DNA of 62,017 nt, taken from positions 1 through 62,017 of the forward strand of contig CANBSH010000007.1 of assembly GCA_947372105.1 (NCBI GenBank), given 5' to 3'. This stretch comes from Chitinophagaceae bacterium. Its GTDB lineage: Bacteria; Bacteroidota; Bacteroidia; Chitinophagales; Chitinophagaceae. Positions 8,269 to 18,073 of the stretch are shown in pieces. The position numbers and the translations under genes were made by a program. Every line of letters begins with the position of its first letter. The first letter of the stretch is position 1. The notes under the pieces were generated by a model. The model searched no databases. It saw only the letters and a list, made by a program, of their open reading frames with translations, and was not told the origin of the DNA.

Positions 8269-9828
8269 ATGGATTCAAAGGTTAGAGTTAGGTTTGCCCC
8301 CTCCCCCACAGGTGGATTGCACATTGGTGGAGTCAGGACTGTTTTATTCAATTATTTATTTGCAAAACATCATCAAGGAGAGTTCATTTTAAGAATTGAG
8401 GATACCGATCAATCTCGATTTGTGGCAGGTGCCGAGGAATACATTTTAGATACTTTAAAGTGGTGTGGATTATCTCCTAACGAAAGCCCTGTTCATGGAG
8501 GCGAATATGGACCTTATCGTCAAAGTGAACGCAAAGCTATCTATCATGAATATGCTCAAAAATTAATTCAAGAAGGACATGCTTATTATGCTTTTGACAC
8601 TTCTCAAGATTTAGAGGAAAAAAGAAAAGAAGTTCCCAACTTTCAATACAGTCGTGCGCACCGAATGGAAATGAAAAATTCAATTTCATTATCCCAAAAA
8701 GAAGTGGCAGAATTATTAGCGCAAAAAACACCTTATGTTATTAGAATCAAAATACCTGATGCCGAACAAGTACATTTTGTTGATATGATTCGAGGTGAAG
8801 TTAGTTTTGATGCAAGTACAGTAGATGATAAAGTTTTATTAAAAGCAGACGGTATGCCTACTTATCACTTAGCAGTGGTAGTAGATGATTATTTAATGAA
8901 AATAACGCACGCTTTTAGAGGCGAAGAATGGTTACCTAGTGCCCCTGTACATATTTTATTATGGAAATATTTATTTGGCTTAGATAAAATGCCTCAATGG
9001 GCGCACCTCCCTTTAATTTTAAAACCAGAAGGAAGTGGTAAACTTAGTAAACGAGACGGTGAGCGTTTAGGATTCCCGGTTTTCGCGATGGATTGGCAGG
9101 ATCCTAAAACGCAGGAGCAAACCATTGGCTTTAGAGAAAGAGGATTTTTGCCAGAGGCTTTTGTAAACTTATTAGCCATGCTGGGTTGGAATAATGGTAC
9201 TGAGCAAGAAATATTTTCATTGGATGAATTGATTGAGCAATTTTCTATTGACAGAGTGCATAAAGCAGGTGCTAAGTTTGATTACGAAAAAGCAAAATGG
9301 TTCAATCAACAATGGATACAAAAAACGGATAATGAAATATTAGCACATTTAGTGAAACCCTATTTAGATGCTGCCCAAATTGAAGTACACGAATGGGAAT
9401 ATTTAGTGAAAGTAATTGGTTGGGTAAAAGAAAGATGTCATTTACTTCCCGATTTTGTAACGCAAAGCGCCTTCTATTTTAAAGCTCCAGAAACTATTGA
9501 TACTGCAAGTATTCAATCCAAATGGAATACAGATAAGCAAGACTTCTTTATAGCATTAGCAAATGATTATGAGAAATTCATATCCTCCCATGAATCATCT
9601 GTCGAATCTTCTACTGATTTCCCTAAAGATGCAATCAGTTTAGAAACTCATTTTAAAAATTTAGCTGCAGAAAGACCTATTAAATTAGGGGAACTTTTAT
9701 TGGCTTTTAGAATCATGTTAGTGGGTGGGAAATTTGGACCAGGTGTATTTGAAATTGTGGAAGCGATAGAATTAAAAGATGCGATGCAAAGAATTAGAAC
9801 CAGTTTGAGTTTACTTTCCACGAATTAA
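8269..9828 (+). CDS. gltX: Glutamyl-tRNA synthetase
   Basis: Class I aminoacyl-tRNA synthetase charging tRNA-Glu. 519 residues. The HIGH-type motif is HIGG (residues 18-21) in FAPSPTGGLHIGG; the KMSKS-type motif is KLSKR (258-262). The catalytic core contains RIEDTDQSR and YHLAVVVDDYLM, and the anticodon-binding helical domain fills the C-terminus. One copy lies in the window, and I see no sign of the non-discriminating paralogue. The -7 box ends 16 bp upstream of the ATG. The next gene follows after 30 bp. Confidence 0.97.
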   Translation: MDSKVRVRFAPSPTGGLHIGGVRTVLFNYLFAKHHQGEFILRIEDTDQSRFVAGAEEYILDTLKWCGLSPNESPVHGGEYGPYRQSERKAIYHEYAQKLIQEGHAYYAFDTSQDLEEKRKEVPNFQYSRAHRMEMKNSISLSQKEVAELLAQKTPYVIRIKIPDAEQVHFVDMIRGEVSFDASTVDDKVLLKADGMPTYHLAVVVDDYLMKITHAFRGEEWLPSAPVHILLWKYLFGLDKMPQWAHLPLILKPEGSGKLSKRDGERLGFPVFAMDWQDPKTQEQTIGFRERGFLPEAFVNLLAMLGWNNGTEQEIFSLDELIEQFSIDRVHKAGAKFDYEKAKWFNQQWIQKTDNEILAHLVKPYLDAAQIEVHEWEYLVKVIGWVKERCHLLPDFVTQSAFYFKAPETIDTASIQSKWNTDKQDFFIALANDYEKFISSHESSVESSTDFPKDAISLETHFKNLAAERPIKLGELLLAFRIMLVGGKFGPGVFEIVEAIELKDAMQRIRTSLSLLSTN

Positions 9829-9858
9829 TGTAAATTGAAGTAATCTATTTAAGTAAAG

Positions 9859-10269
9859 ATGAGTCAATCAAAACCTATACGAGTATTAGTTGCCAAAGTT
9901 GGATTAGATGGACATGACCGAGGTGCTAAAATTATTGCAACCGCATTAAGGGATGCTGGTATGGAAGTCATTTATACTGGATTAAGACAAACCCCCGAAA
10001 TGGTGGTTCAAGCTGCTTTACAAGAAGATGTGGATGCCATAGGTATCAGTATTTTATCGGGCGCACACATGACAGTGTTTCCCAAAGTGTATCAGTTGAT
10101 GCAAGAAAAAGGATTAACAAATGTTTTATTAACGGGAGGTGGAATTATCCCCGAAGAAGATAGTATTCAATTAAGAGCAATGGGTGTGGGCACTTTATTT
10201 GCGCCTGGTACCAACACTAGTGACATTGCAGATTATATTCGTAATTGGGTGTCGGGTCAACAAAAGTAG
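9859..10269 (+). CDS. Stand-alone B12-binding subunit of an acyl-CoA mutase (IcmB/MCM C-domain type)
   Basis: 136-residue cobalamin-binding domain. DGHDRG at residues 17-22 is the DxHxxG motif, whose His19 replaces the lower axial ligand of adenosylcobalamin. The other base-off motifs follow: SILSGAH and the TGGG of the nucleotide-tail pocket. Its length and its opening ([16 protein letters not shown]) match the small subunit of isobutyryl-CoA mutase or a split methylmalonyl-CoA mutase C-domain. No large catalytic subunit or MeaB chaperone is in the window, so the partner must be elsewhere. The crotonase downstream suggests branched or short-chain acyl-CoA metabolism. Which mutase it serves is inference. 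Confidence 0.88.
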   Translation: MSQSKPIRVLVAKVGLDGHDRGAKIIATALRDAGMEVIYTGLRQTPEMVVQAALQEDVDAIGISILSGAHMTVFPKVYQLMQEKGLTNVLLTGGGIIPEEDSIQLRAMGVGTLFAPGTNTSDIADYIRNWVSGQQK

Positions 10270-10295
10270 GTGCAGTCAACGCTAAATTGTATTGT

Positions 10296-11075
10296 ATGTC
10301 ATTCCAAACATTATTCACCAAAATGGAAGATCACACTTTGATCATTACCATTAATCGTCCAGACAAATTAAATGCATTAAATAAACAAGTCATGCAGGAC
10401 TTGGACGCGGTCATGGACAGAGTCTATAAATTTCCAGAAATTAAAAGCGTCATCATTACTGGAGCAGGTTTAAAAAGTTTTGTAGCGGGTGCCGACATTA
10501 AGGAATTTGAATCTCTTTCAAAAGAAGAAGCCACAGCAGTTGCGAAAAAAGGACAAAATGTATTTTTTAAAATTGAAAATTCTCCCAAACCAGTAGTCGC
10601 TTGCGTGAATGGATTTGCTTTGGGCGGAGGTTGCGAATTAGCCATGGCATGTCATTTTATTATTGCTTCCGAAAGTGCGGTATTTGGTCAACCCGAAGTA
10701 AACTTAGGAATTATGGTAGGTTATGGAGGGTCTCAACGATTAACACAAAGAGTGGGTAAAGGAAGAGCCATGGAATTAGTGATAACAGGAAAAACGATCA
10801 ACGCCACACAAGCTATGAATTATGGATTGGTGAATTATGTAGTACCTCAAACCGAACTACTTGATAAAGCGTTTTCGATATTAAGAGTGAGTCACGAAAA
10901 AGCCCCTATTGCAGTGGGTAACTCAATCAAAGCTGTAAATGCCGCTTGGAACGAAGCAGAAAATGGCTATGATAAAGAAGCCACCTTATTTGGCGAATGT
11001 TTTGTAACAGACGACTGTAAAGAAGGGATTCAGGCTTTTATAGACAAAAGACAACCCCATTTTAAAGGCCACTAA
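10296..11075 (+). CDS. Enoyl-CoA hydratase / crotonase family protein
   Basis: 259-residue crotonase-fold enzyme that probably hydrates short-chain enoyl-CoA in the cytoplasm. Both catalytic glutamates of enoyl-CoA hydratase are present with the canonical 20-residue spacing: Glu114 (GGGCELAMAC) and Glu134 (FGQPEVNLG). The oxyanion-hole stretch is AGADIKEF. The loop normally IPGAGG reads MVGYGG, a mild departure. I start at ATG 10296; an in-frame ATG at 10245 would overlap the upstream B12 gene by 25 bp and add an unrelated N-terminus. The 26-bp gap to the B12 subunit suggests co-transcription. Confidence 0.93.
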   Translation: MSFQTLFTKMEDHTLIITINRPDKLNALNKQVMQDLDAVMDRVYKFPEIKSVIITGAGLKSFVAGADIKEFESLSKEEATAVAKKGQNVFFKIENSPKPVVACVNGFALGGGCELAMACHFIIASESAVFGQPEVNLGIMVGYGGSQRLTQRVGKGRAMELVITGKTINATQAMNYGLVNYVVPQTELLDKAFSILRVSHEKAPIAVGNSIKAVNAAWNEAENGYDKEATLFGECFVTDDCKEGIQAFIDKRQPHFKGH

Positions 11076-11102
11076 AATTGCAATAATTTATCCTAGCTGT
11101 CT

Positions 11103-11110
11103 TACCTTTG
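11103..11110 (+). promoter_or_regulatory. -7 box TACCTTTG for fumC
   Basis: TAnnTTTG match ending 21 bp before the fumC ATG at 11132. A TTG at 11078-11080 lies 22 bp upstream, roughly the -33 distance. A TTG at 11108 that could be read as a start is part of this box. Confidence 0.6.
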
Positions 11111-11131
11111 CAGTATCAAAAAAATCCTTTT

Positions 11132-12526
11132 ATGGAATACAGAATTGAGAAAGATACGATGGGTGAAGTAAGTGTGCCTGCTCATGTTTATTGGGGAGCA
11201 CAAACACAAAGAAGTATTGAAAATTTTAAAATTGCGCAGGATATTAATAAAATGCCGAAAGAAATAATTAAGGCATTTGCTTTCTTAAAAAAAGCAGCAG
11301 CATTAGCGAATTTAGATGCAGGAGTTTTAGCCCCTGAAAAAGCTGAATTAATTGGACAAGTGTGTGACGAAATTTTAGCAGGAAAGTTAGATGACCAATT
11401 TCCATTAGTCGTTTGGCAAACAGGAAGTGGCACTCAAAGCAATATGAACATCAATGAAGTGATTGCTTATCGCGGTCATGTTATTAAAGGTGGAAGCTTA
11501 ACTGATAAAGATAAATTTTTGCACCCTAATGATGATGTTAATAAATCACAATCCTCCAACGACACCTTCCCTACTGCAATGCATATTGCAGCCTACCAAA
11601 TATTAAAGCAAGTGACTATCCCTGGTATCACTACTTTAAAAGATACTTTGGAAAAGAAGAGTCAGGAATTTATGCAGGTTGTAAAAATTGGACGTACTCA
11701 TTTTATGGATGCGACTCCACTTACTTTGGGACAAGAAATTAGTGGATATGTAAGCCAATTAAAACATGGATTAAAAGCCATTCACAATACCCTAGAACAT
11801 TTGTGTGAATTAGCTTTAGGCGGTACTGCAGTGGGTACAGGCATTAATACACCCAAAGGATATTCTGAAAATGTTGCCAAGCATATTGCGCAATTAACAG
11901 GACTTCCCTTTATCACAGCCGAAAATAAATTTGAAGCATTAGCAGCGCATGATGCGATTGTAGAAAGTCATGGTGCTTTAAAAACCGTGGCAGTGAGTTT
12001 AATGAAAATTGCAAATGATGTTAGAATGTTATCCTCAGGACCAAGAAGTGGCATTGGAGAATTATTTATACCAGATAATGAACCAGGGTCTTCTATCATG
12101 CCAGGGAAAGTAAACCCAACACAATGTGAAGCGCTTACAATGATTGCGGCACAAGTGATGGGAAATGATGTAGCCATCAATATTGGAGGATCTATGGGAC
12201 ATTTTGAATTGAATGTTTTCAAACCCGTCATGATTTACAATTTCTTACACAGCGCTAGATTAATTGGAGATGGCTGCGTAAGCTTCAATGATAAATGTGC
12301 AGTGGGCTTAGCTCCTATCGAAGCGAACATTAAAAAACATGTAGACAATAGCTTGATGTTAGTGACCGCCTTAAATACTAAAATTGGATATTACAAAGCT
12401 GCAGAAATTGCACAAAAAGCACATAAAGAAGGAACCACATTAAAAGAAATGGCGGTAAAATTAGGCTATGTAACCCCCGAAGAATTTGATGCCTGGGTAA
12501 TCCCAAAAGATATGGTGGGACTTTAA
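11132..12526 (+). CDS. fumC: Class II fumarate hydratase
   Basis: Oxygen-stable, iron-free fumarase of the TCA cycle interconverting fumarate and malate; a cytoplasmic tetramer. 464 residues from ATG 11132, close to the 467 of E. coli FumC. Key stretches are [41 protein letters not shown] and the fumarase/aspartase signature [10 protein letters not shown] beginning at residue 320. It has its own promoter. Downstream a weak hairpin (12548-12596) and two larger palindromic repeats may stop transcription before the convergent amidohydrolase. Confidence 0.97.
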   Translation: MEYRIEKDTMGEVSVPAHVYWGAQTQRSIENFKIAQDINKMPKEIIKAFAFLKKAAALANLDAGVLAPEKAELIGQVCDEILAGKLDDQFPLVVWQTGSGTQSNMNINEVIAYRGHVIKGGSLTDKDKFLHPNDDVNKSQSSNDTFPTAMHIAAYQILKQVTIPGITTLKDTLEKKSQEFMQVVKIGRTHFMDATPLTLGQEISGYVSQLKHGLKAIHNTLEHLCELALGGTAVGTGINTPKGYSENVAKHIAQLTGLPFITAENKFEALAAHDAIVESHGALKTVAVSLMKIANDVRMLSSGPRSGIGELFIPDNEPGSSIMPGKVNPTQCEALTMIAAQVMGNDVAINIGGSMGHFELNVFKPVMIYNFLHSARLIGDGCVSFNDKCAVGLAPIEANIKKHVDNSLMLVTALNTKIGYYKAAEIAQKAHKEGTTLKEMAVKLGYVTPEEFDAWVIPKDMVGL

Positions 12527-12600
12527 TTGAGAAAGAATATTTAATGTAAGAAGTATACAATAGAATTAATACCTATTTTGTAATCATACACTTCTTTTTA

Positions 12601-12675
12601 CAAGAGAATAAACATCTATTTCTCTCTCTCCATCACTTCGCTCAAAATTCGTTCAAAATAGTAATTTATTCTCTT
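12601..12675. repeat. Palindromic intergenic repeat, copy 1 (75 bp)
   Basis: Unit beginning CAAGAGAATAAA and ending in the reverse complement (TTTATTCTCTT plus one mismatched base). The inner arms CTATTTC/AAAATAG also roughly pair, so the whole unit can fold into one long hairpin. It recurs at 12697-12774. It lies between the convergent fumC and amidohydrolase genes; no gene is seen in this 271-bp gap. Confidence 0.85.
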
Positions 12676-12696
12676 TAGAAAGATCCATAAAAATAA

Positions 12697-12774
12697 CAAG
12701 AGAATAAACATCTATTTCTCTCTCTCTCCATCACTTTGCTCAAAGTTCGTTCGAAATAGTAATTTATTCTCTTG
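12697..12774. repeat. Palindromic intergenic repeat, copy 2 (78 bp)
   Basis: Second copy of 12601-12675, with perfect 12-bp terminal inverted repeats (CAAGAGAATAAA/TTTATTCTCTTG). It differs from copy 1 by one extra TC dinucleotide in an internal TC run plus a few substitutions, some of which restore pairing. Confidence 0.85.
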
Positions 12775-12797
12775 TTCAATATTATTATTACAACGAA

Positions 12798-14423
12798 CTA
12801 ATGAACTCTCTCCCCGTTCAAATAAGTCTTTAACACTTTCACGTGCAAAATACTATCCTCAGGCACTTTCATTAAATCTTTATCTAGTAATATAAAGTCT
12901 GCTTTCTTGCCCACTTCAATGGACCCTACTTGCTTTTCCATACGATTGGCTTTGGCCGCCCAAATAGTCATACCACGAATGGTTTGCTCACGTGTTAAAG
13001 CATTTTCTTTTTGAAATCCATCTGCAGGAAACCCTTTGGCATCCTTACGAGCCACAGCAGCTAGAAAGGTTTTAAAAGGATTAATTTCTTCTACTGGAAA
13101 ATCAGTTCCCAATGGGATCCATTCATTTTCTTTAAGTAATTGTTGATACGCATAGCCACCTTGTAATCTTTCAGCCCCTAATCTTTCTCCCGCCCAATAC
13201 ATATCACTTGTTGCATGTGTAGGTTGTACCGAAGGTATAATAGAGTTCTCTCCAAAATAATGGAAGTCCTCTTTATTCAAAATTTGTGCATGCTCAATTC
13301 TCCAACGTTTATCATTTTTACCTTTTAAGTATTTAGCGTACAATTTTAAAATAGTTCGATTGGCACTATCTCCAATTGCATGCGTACACATTTGAAAATC
13401 GGTTTGAATTAATTTTGCAGCAATACTATCAAAGTGTGCAGGACTACTCAATAAAAATCCAGTCCAGTCTTTTTTATCATTGTAAGGATGCAACAAACAA
13501 GCACCTCTTGATCCCAAAGCACCATCACCATATACTTTAATGCCTTTTACGACCAATCGATCGGTAATGTAGCCACCTTTGGTAAAATAAGAAGAAGTAT
13601 AAGTAGAAGGCTTGTCACTTAACATGACATATAAACGCATTTTTAAATCGGAAGATTTTTGAAGTGCATCAATTTTATCCACTTCATCTGGGCTTAAACC
13701 ACAATCGGTAATGGTAGTTAATCCAGTGGCAAAACAATTTTGTTGTGCTGCGGTTAACCAATCTTTATAATCCCCTTGTGTGGGAGCAGGAATAACACGT
13801 TCCACCACTCCAACTGCATTGTCAATCAATAATCCAGTTAATTTATTTTGAGCCACTGTAAATTGTCCACCCTCTATTGTTTGGCCAGGTTTTACTTGTG
13901 CTAACTGTAAAGCAATGTCATTGGCTATAGAAGCATGACCATCTACTCTTTCTAAAATAACAGGGCGATCAGGAAATAAAGCATTTAATTTTTCATTCGT
14001 AGGGAATGCTTTTCCTGGAAAACGATTTTGATCCCAACCTCTGCCACGTATCCAAGAAGTACCTGGATGTTTTACTGCAAAATCTTGTACACGCTGTAAG
14101 ACTTCTTCCCAAGAAGCCGCAAACATTAAATCCACTGCAAATAAGGATTGACCATATCCTACAAAATGAGCATGTGCATCTATAAAACCAGGATACACTG
14201 CCTGTCCATGTGCATTCACTAAACTATCTGATGTGTAGTCTTTTAAAATATCGTCATTATTGCCAATGGCAACAATTTTACCATCCTGAATCGCCATTGC
14301 TTCCGCTACTGAATAGTTTTTATCTACCGTATATATTTGAGCGTGATGTACAATTAAATCTACTCTTTGATGAATACAAGAACTAAATAAGACCATTCCT
14401 AATAATGCATAAATGACGCGCAT
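12798..14423 (-). CDS. Amidohydrolase family 3 lipoprotein (YtcJ-like)
   Basis: 541-residue metal-dependent amidohydrolase. The signal peptide ends in LFSSC, with lipobox Cys16, so it is a lipoprotein in the cell envelope. The amidohydrolase 3 architecture follows: beta-sandwich, then the metal motif FIDAHAHF (His84, His86), further ligands in THAIGD and RIEHAQ, and Asp in LGTDFPVE. Substrates of this family are diverse and often unknown; a secreted envelope location suggests action on imported amides or peptides. It lies alone, convergent with fumC, 53 bp downstream of the AraC gene on the same strand. Confidence 0.9.
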   Translation of the reverse strand: MRVIYALLGMVLFSSCIHQRVDLIVHHAQIYTVDKNYSVAEAMAIQDGKIVAIGNNDDILKDYTSDSLVNAHGQAVYPGFIDAHAHFVGYGQSLFAVDLMFAASWEEVLQRVQDFAVKHPGTSWIRGRGWDQNRFPGKAFPTNEKLNALFPDRPVILERVDGHASIANDIALQLAQVKPGQTIEGGQFTVAQNKLTGLLIDNAVGVVERVIPAPTQGDYKDWLTAAQQNCFATGLTTITDCGLSPDEVDKIDALQKSSDLKMRLYVMLSDKPSTYTSSYFTKGGYITDRLVVKGIKVYGDGALGSRGACLLHPYNDKKDWTGFLLSSPAHFDSIAAKLIQTDFQMCTHAIGDSANRTILKLYAKYLKGKNDKRWRIEHAQILNKEDFHYFGENSIIPSVQPTHATSDMYWAGERLGAERLQGGYAYQQLLKENEWIPLGTDFPVEEINPFKTFLAAVARKDAKGFPADGFQKENALTREQTIRGMTIWAAKANRMEKQVGSIEVGKKADFILLDKDLMKVPEDSILHVKVLKTYLNGERVH

Positions 14424-14475
14424 ACTAATTAATTTAGAAAATAAAAGTAATGAATTAATAAGGAAAAATGAGGAA

Positions 14476-15399
14476 CTAATTCAACAACTCACAAGGCTTT
14501 AAGCCAGTGTGCTTTTTAAAGGCAGCAGAAAAATGTGATATGGAAGAATATCCTAATAAGGCAGATACATCTGTTACACTTAATGACTTTTGATAGAGCA
14601 GATATTTAGCGTGCTCCATACGTTGTTGTTGATAAAAATCAAATATTGTGGTGCCAAAAACCTCCTTGAATCCTTTTTTTAAATAACATTCGTTCATGGC
14701 TACCTTACGGCTCAATTCCTTGATAGTAATGGGATCCCCAATATGTTGCAATAAAAATTCTCTAGCTTGGTATATACTTTCAACGCCTCTTTCATCTGCT
14801 AAAAACTTACAAGTAAACACTTCTTCTTTTTCATCTACCACGCTTTCTAAACTGTATAATAATAGCTCATGAATTTTAGCATTCACAAAGATATTTTCAA
14901 GTGACCCTGTGTAACTATGGTTTAATAAAGCATCTAAACTCACTCTTTTTTTACGACTGAGAGGAAAAGTTTTAGCAAAAGGTTCAGGATGTTTAAAGGC
15001 TAACAATTCATCTTTTTTATTAGTCAACTTTACATGATGCAAAAACTGATATAAAAAAGTAGAAGTGAAATGGAAAGAAAATACATCCACGGTTCTGATG
15101 GGGCCGGCACAATCCAACGTGGGAATTTGCTGACAACTTCCGCAAGTTTTATTCTCGCAGTATCGGTTTCCAGAAATACAAAAACGCAGCTCCAAGTAAT
15201 TTTCCTTGGGAGTCGCTTCATTAAAATGATAAATCAACATGCCTGTATCCTCCGCAGCCCAACTATCCTGTGCATAATAGCGTCGAATATGGTATTGCGT
15301 GGACCCTGGAATACGTTGTTCCTTGTCATACAAAACCTCCATCCCATTCCATCCGAGGGGCGATTTTGATTGCATTAATATTTCTTGCGCTTTTGACAT
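14476..15399 (-). CDS. AraC-family regulator with N-terminal cysteine cluster
   Basis: 307-residue regulator. The C-terminal ~100 residues (about 205-307) are a standard AraC double helix-turn-helix (ITIKELSRKVAMNECYLKKGFKEVFG, then VTDVSALLGYSSISHFSAAFKKHTG). The N-terminal half is a putative sensor with five clustered cysteines, Cys74, Cys81, Cys86, Cys89 and Cys97, in the pattern C-x6-C-x4-C-x2-C-x7-C, suggestive of metal or redox sensing. Its -7 box ends 7 bp upstream of the ATG and is overlapped by a palindrome, hinting at autoregulation. The amidohydrolase lies 53 bp downstream and may be co-transcribed. The signal and targets are not known. Confidence 0.88.
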   Translation of the reverse strand: MSKAQEILMQSKSPLGWNGMEVLYDKEQRIPGSTQYHIRRYYAQDSWAAEDTGMLIYHFNEATPKENYLELRFCISGNRYCENKTCGSCQQIPTLDCAGPIRTVDVFSFHFTSTFLYQFLHHVKLTNKKDELLAFKHPEPFAKTFPLSRKKRVSLDALLNHSYTGSLENIFVNAKIHELLLYSLESVVDEKEEVFTCKFLADERGVESIYQAREFLLQHIGDPITIKELSRKVAMNECYLKKGFKEVFGTTIFDFYQQQRMEHAKYLLYQKSLSVTDVSALLGYSSISHFSAAFKKHTGLKPCELLN

Positions 15400-15406
15400 C
15401 AGAGTA

Positions 15407-15430
15407 CAAATTTAATGTATAAACATTAAA
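15407..15430 (-). promoter_or_regulatory. AraC-gene -7 box overlapped by a palindrome (possible operator)
   Basis: The minus-strand -7 box TAAATTTG (15407-15414) overlaps the inverted repeat TTTAATGT-ATAA-ACATTAAA (15411-15430), which has perfect 8-bp arms. A protein bound here would cover the promoter. Autorepression is inference. Confidence 0.5.
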
Positions 15431-15498
15431 GCGGTTGAATTGTTCAAAATTATGACCCAAAAATGACGTTTTTCTGCTCCCCAAAACCTCGAATTTTA

Positions 15499-15559
15499 CC
15501 CCCTAGTTTTAGGCCCTTTTCTAGCGTCAAAAAATATACACAAAACGCCTAAAATGGGG
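15499..15559. promoter_or_regulatory. Inverted repeat in the gyrB-AraC intergenic region
   Basis: TTTTAGGC (15507-15514) pairs with GCCTAAAA (15547-15554) across 32 bases, extended by CCCC/GGGG with small bulges. It lies about 100 bp upstream of gyrB. No gene is seen in the 260-bp gap; the function of the repeat is unknown. Confidence 0.35.
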
Positions 15560-15590
15560 ATAACTAAATTGGGTTCGAAAACGGCTTTAA

Positions 15591-17639
<2,049 letters not shown>

Positions 17640-17756
17640 TAGCCTGAATTTGTACGTTTTTTGTGGATTTTAACAAAAAACAAGCACCGAAGGCAAATGA
17701 ATCCCCATAAATAACCTACTTTCAATCAGAAATTTTCACTTTAAAATTTATACAAA

Positions 17757-17963
17757 ATGGACACTTCAAAAATGCTTAAAGCGTATTGCTTAAAAACAAA
17801 AGAAAAAAATGTACCCATGCAGGATGCAGTCATCACAAAAACAGCTAAAGGCGGTTATATGGCTGGCGGTCATGATGGAAAAGGAAATAAAATGGCAGCT
17901 ATTTTAAGCGAAACAAATGCGCTTAAAGCAATTGCTGATGGAGTTGCTACTAAAGGTTTCTAG
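17757..17963 (+). CDS. 68-residue protein resembling a degenerate DUF5679 zinc ribbon
   Basis: Small basic protein. The first half (KAYCLKTKEKNVPMQDAV) resembles the N-terminus of DUF5679 zinc ribbons (AYCvkCk...), but only Cys11 remains of the expected CxxC pairs; the position of the second cysteine is Thr. A Gly-rich stretch (GGYMAGGHDGKGNK) stands where the second knuckle would be. An A-rich purine stretch precedes the ATG and a strong hairpin terminator follows the stop, so it looks like its own unit. It lies between gyrB and convergent mfd. Family assignment is from memory and tentative; function unknown. Confidence 0.7.
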   Translation: MDTSKMLKAYCLKTKEKNVPMQDAVITKTAKGGYMAGGHDGKGNKMAAILSETNALKAIADGVATKGF

Positions 17964-17989
17964 TAAGAAAGCTTACACGCAATTCTATA

Positions 17990-18021
17990 AAAAAACCTTC
18001 TCAATATCGGGAAGGTTTTTT
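17990..18021 (+). terminator. Terminator after the 68-residue protein gene
   Basis: 11-bp stem AAAAAACCTTC/GAAGGTTTTTT with a 10-base loop and a T run. The A run on the other side lets it serve convergent mfd too. Confidence 0.85.
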
Positions 18022-18073
18022 TATGGGTATAAGTGAATGTTATAGATGTGATCGCGAGGATCCATTCCGCGTT

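Noticed and set aside
15070..15369. 99-codon ORF antisense to the AraC gene
   Set aside because: Overlaps the well-supported AraC gene, no domain or promoter box.
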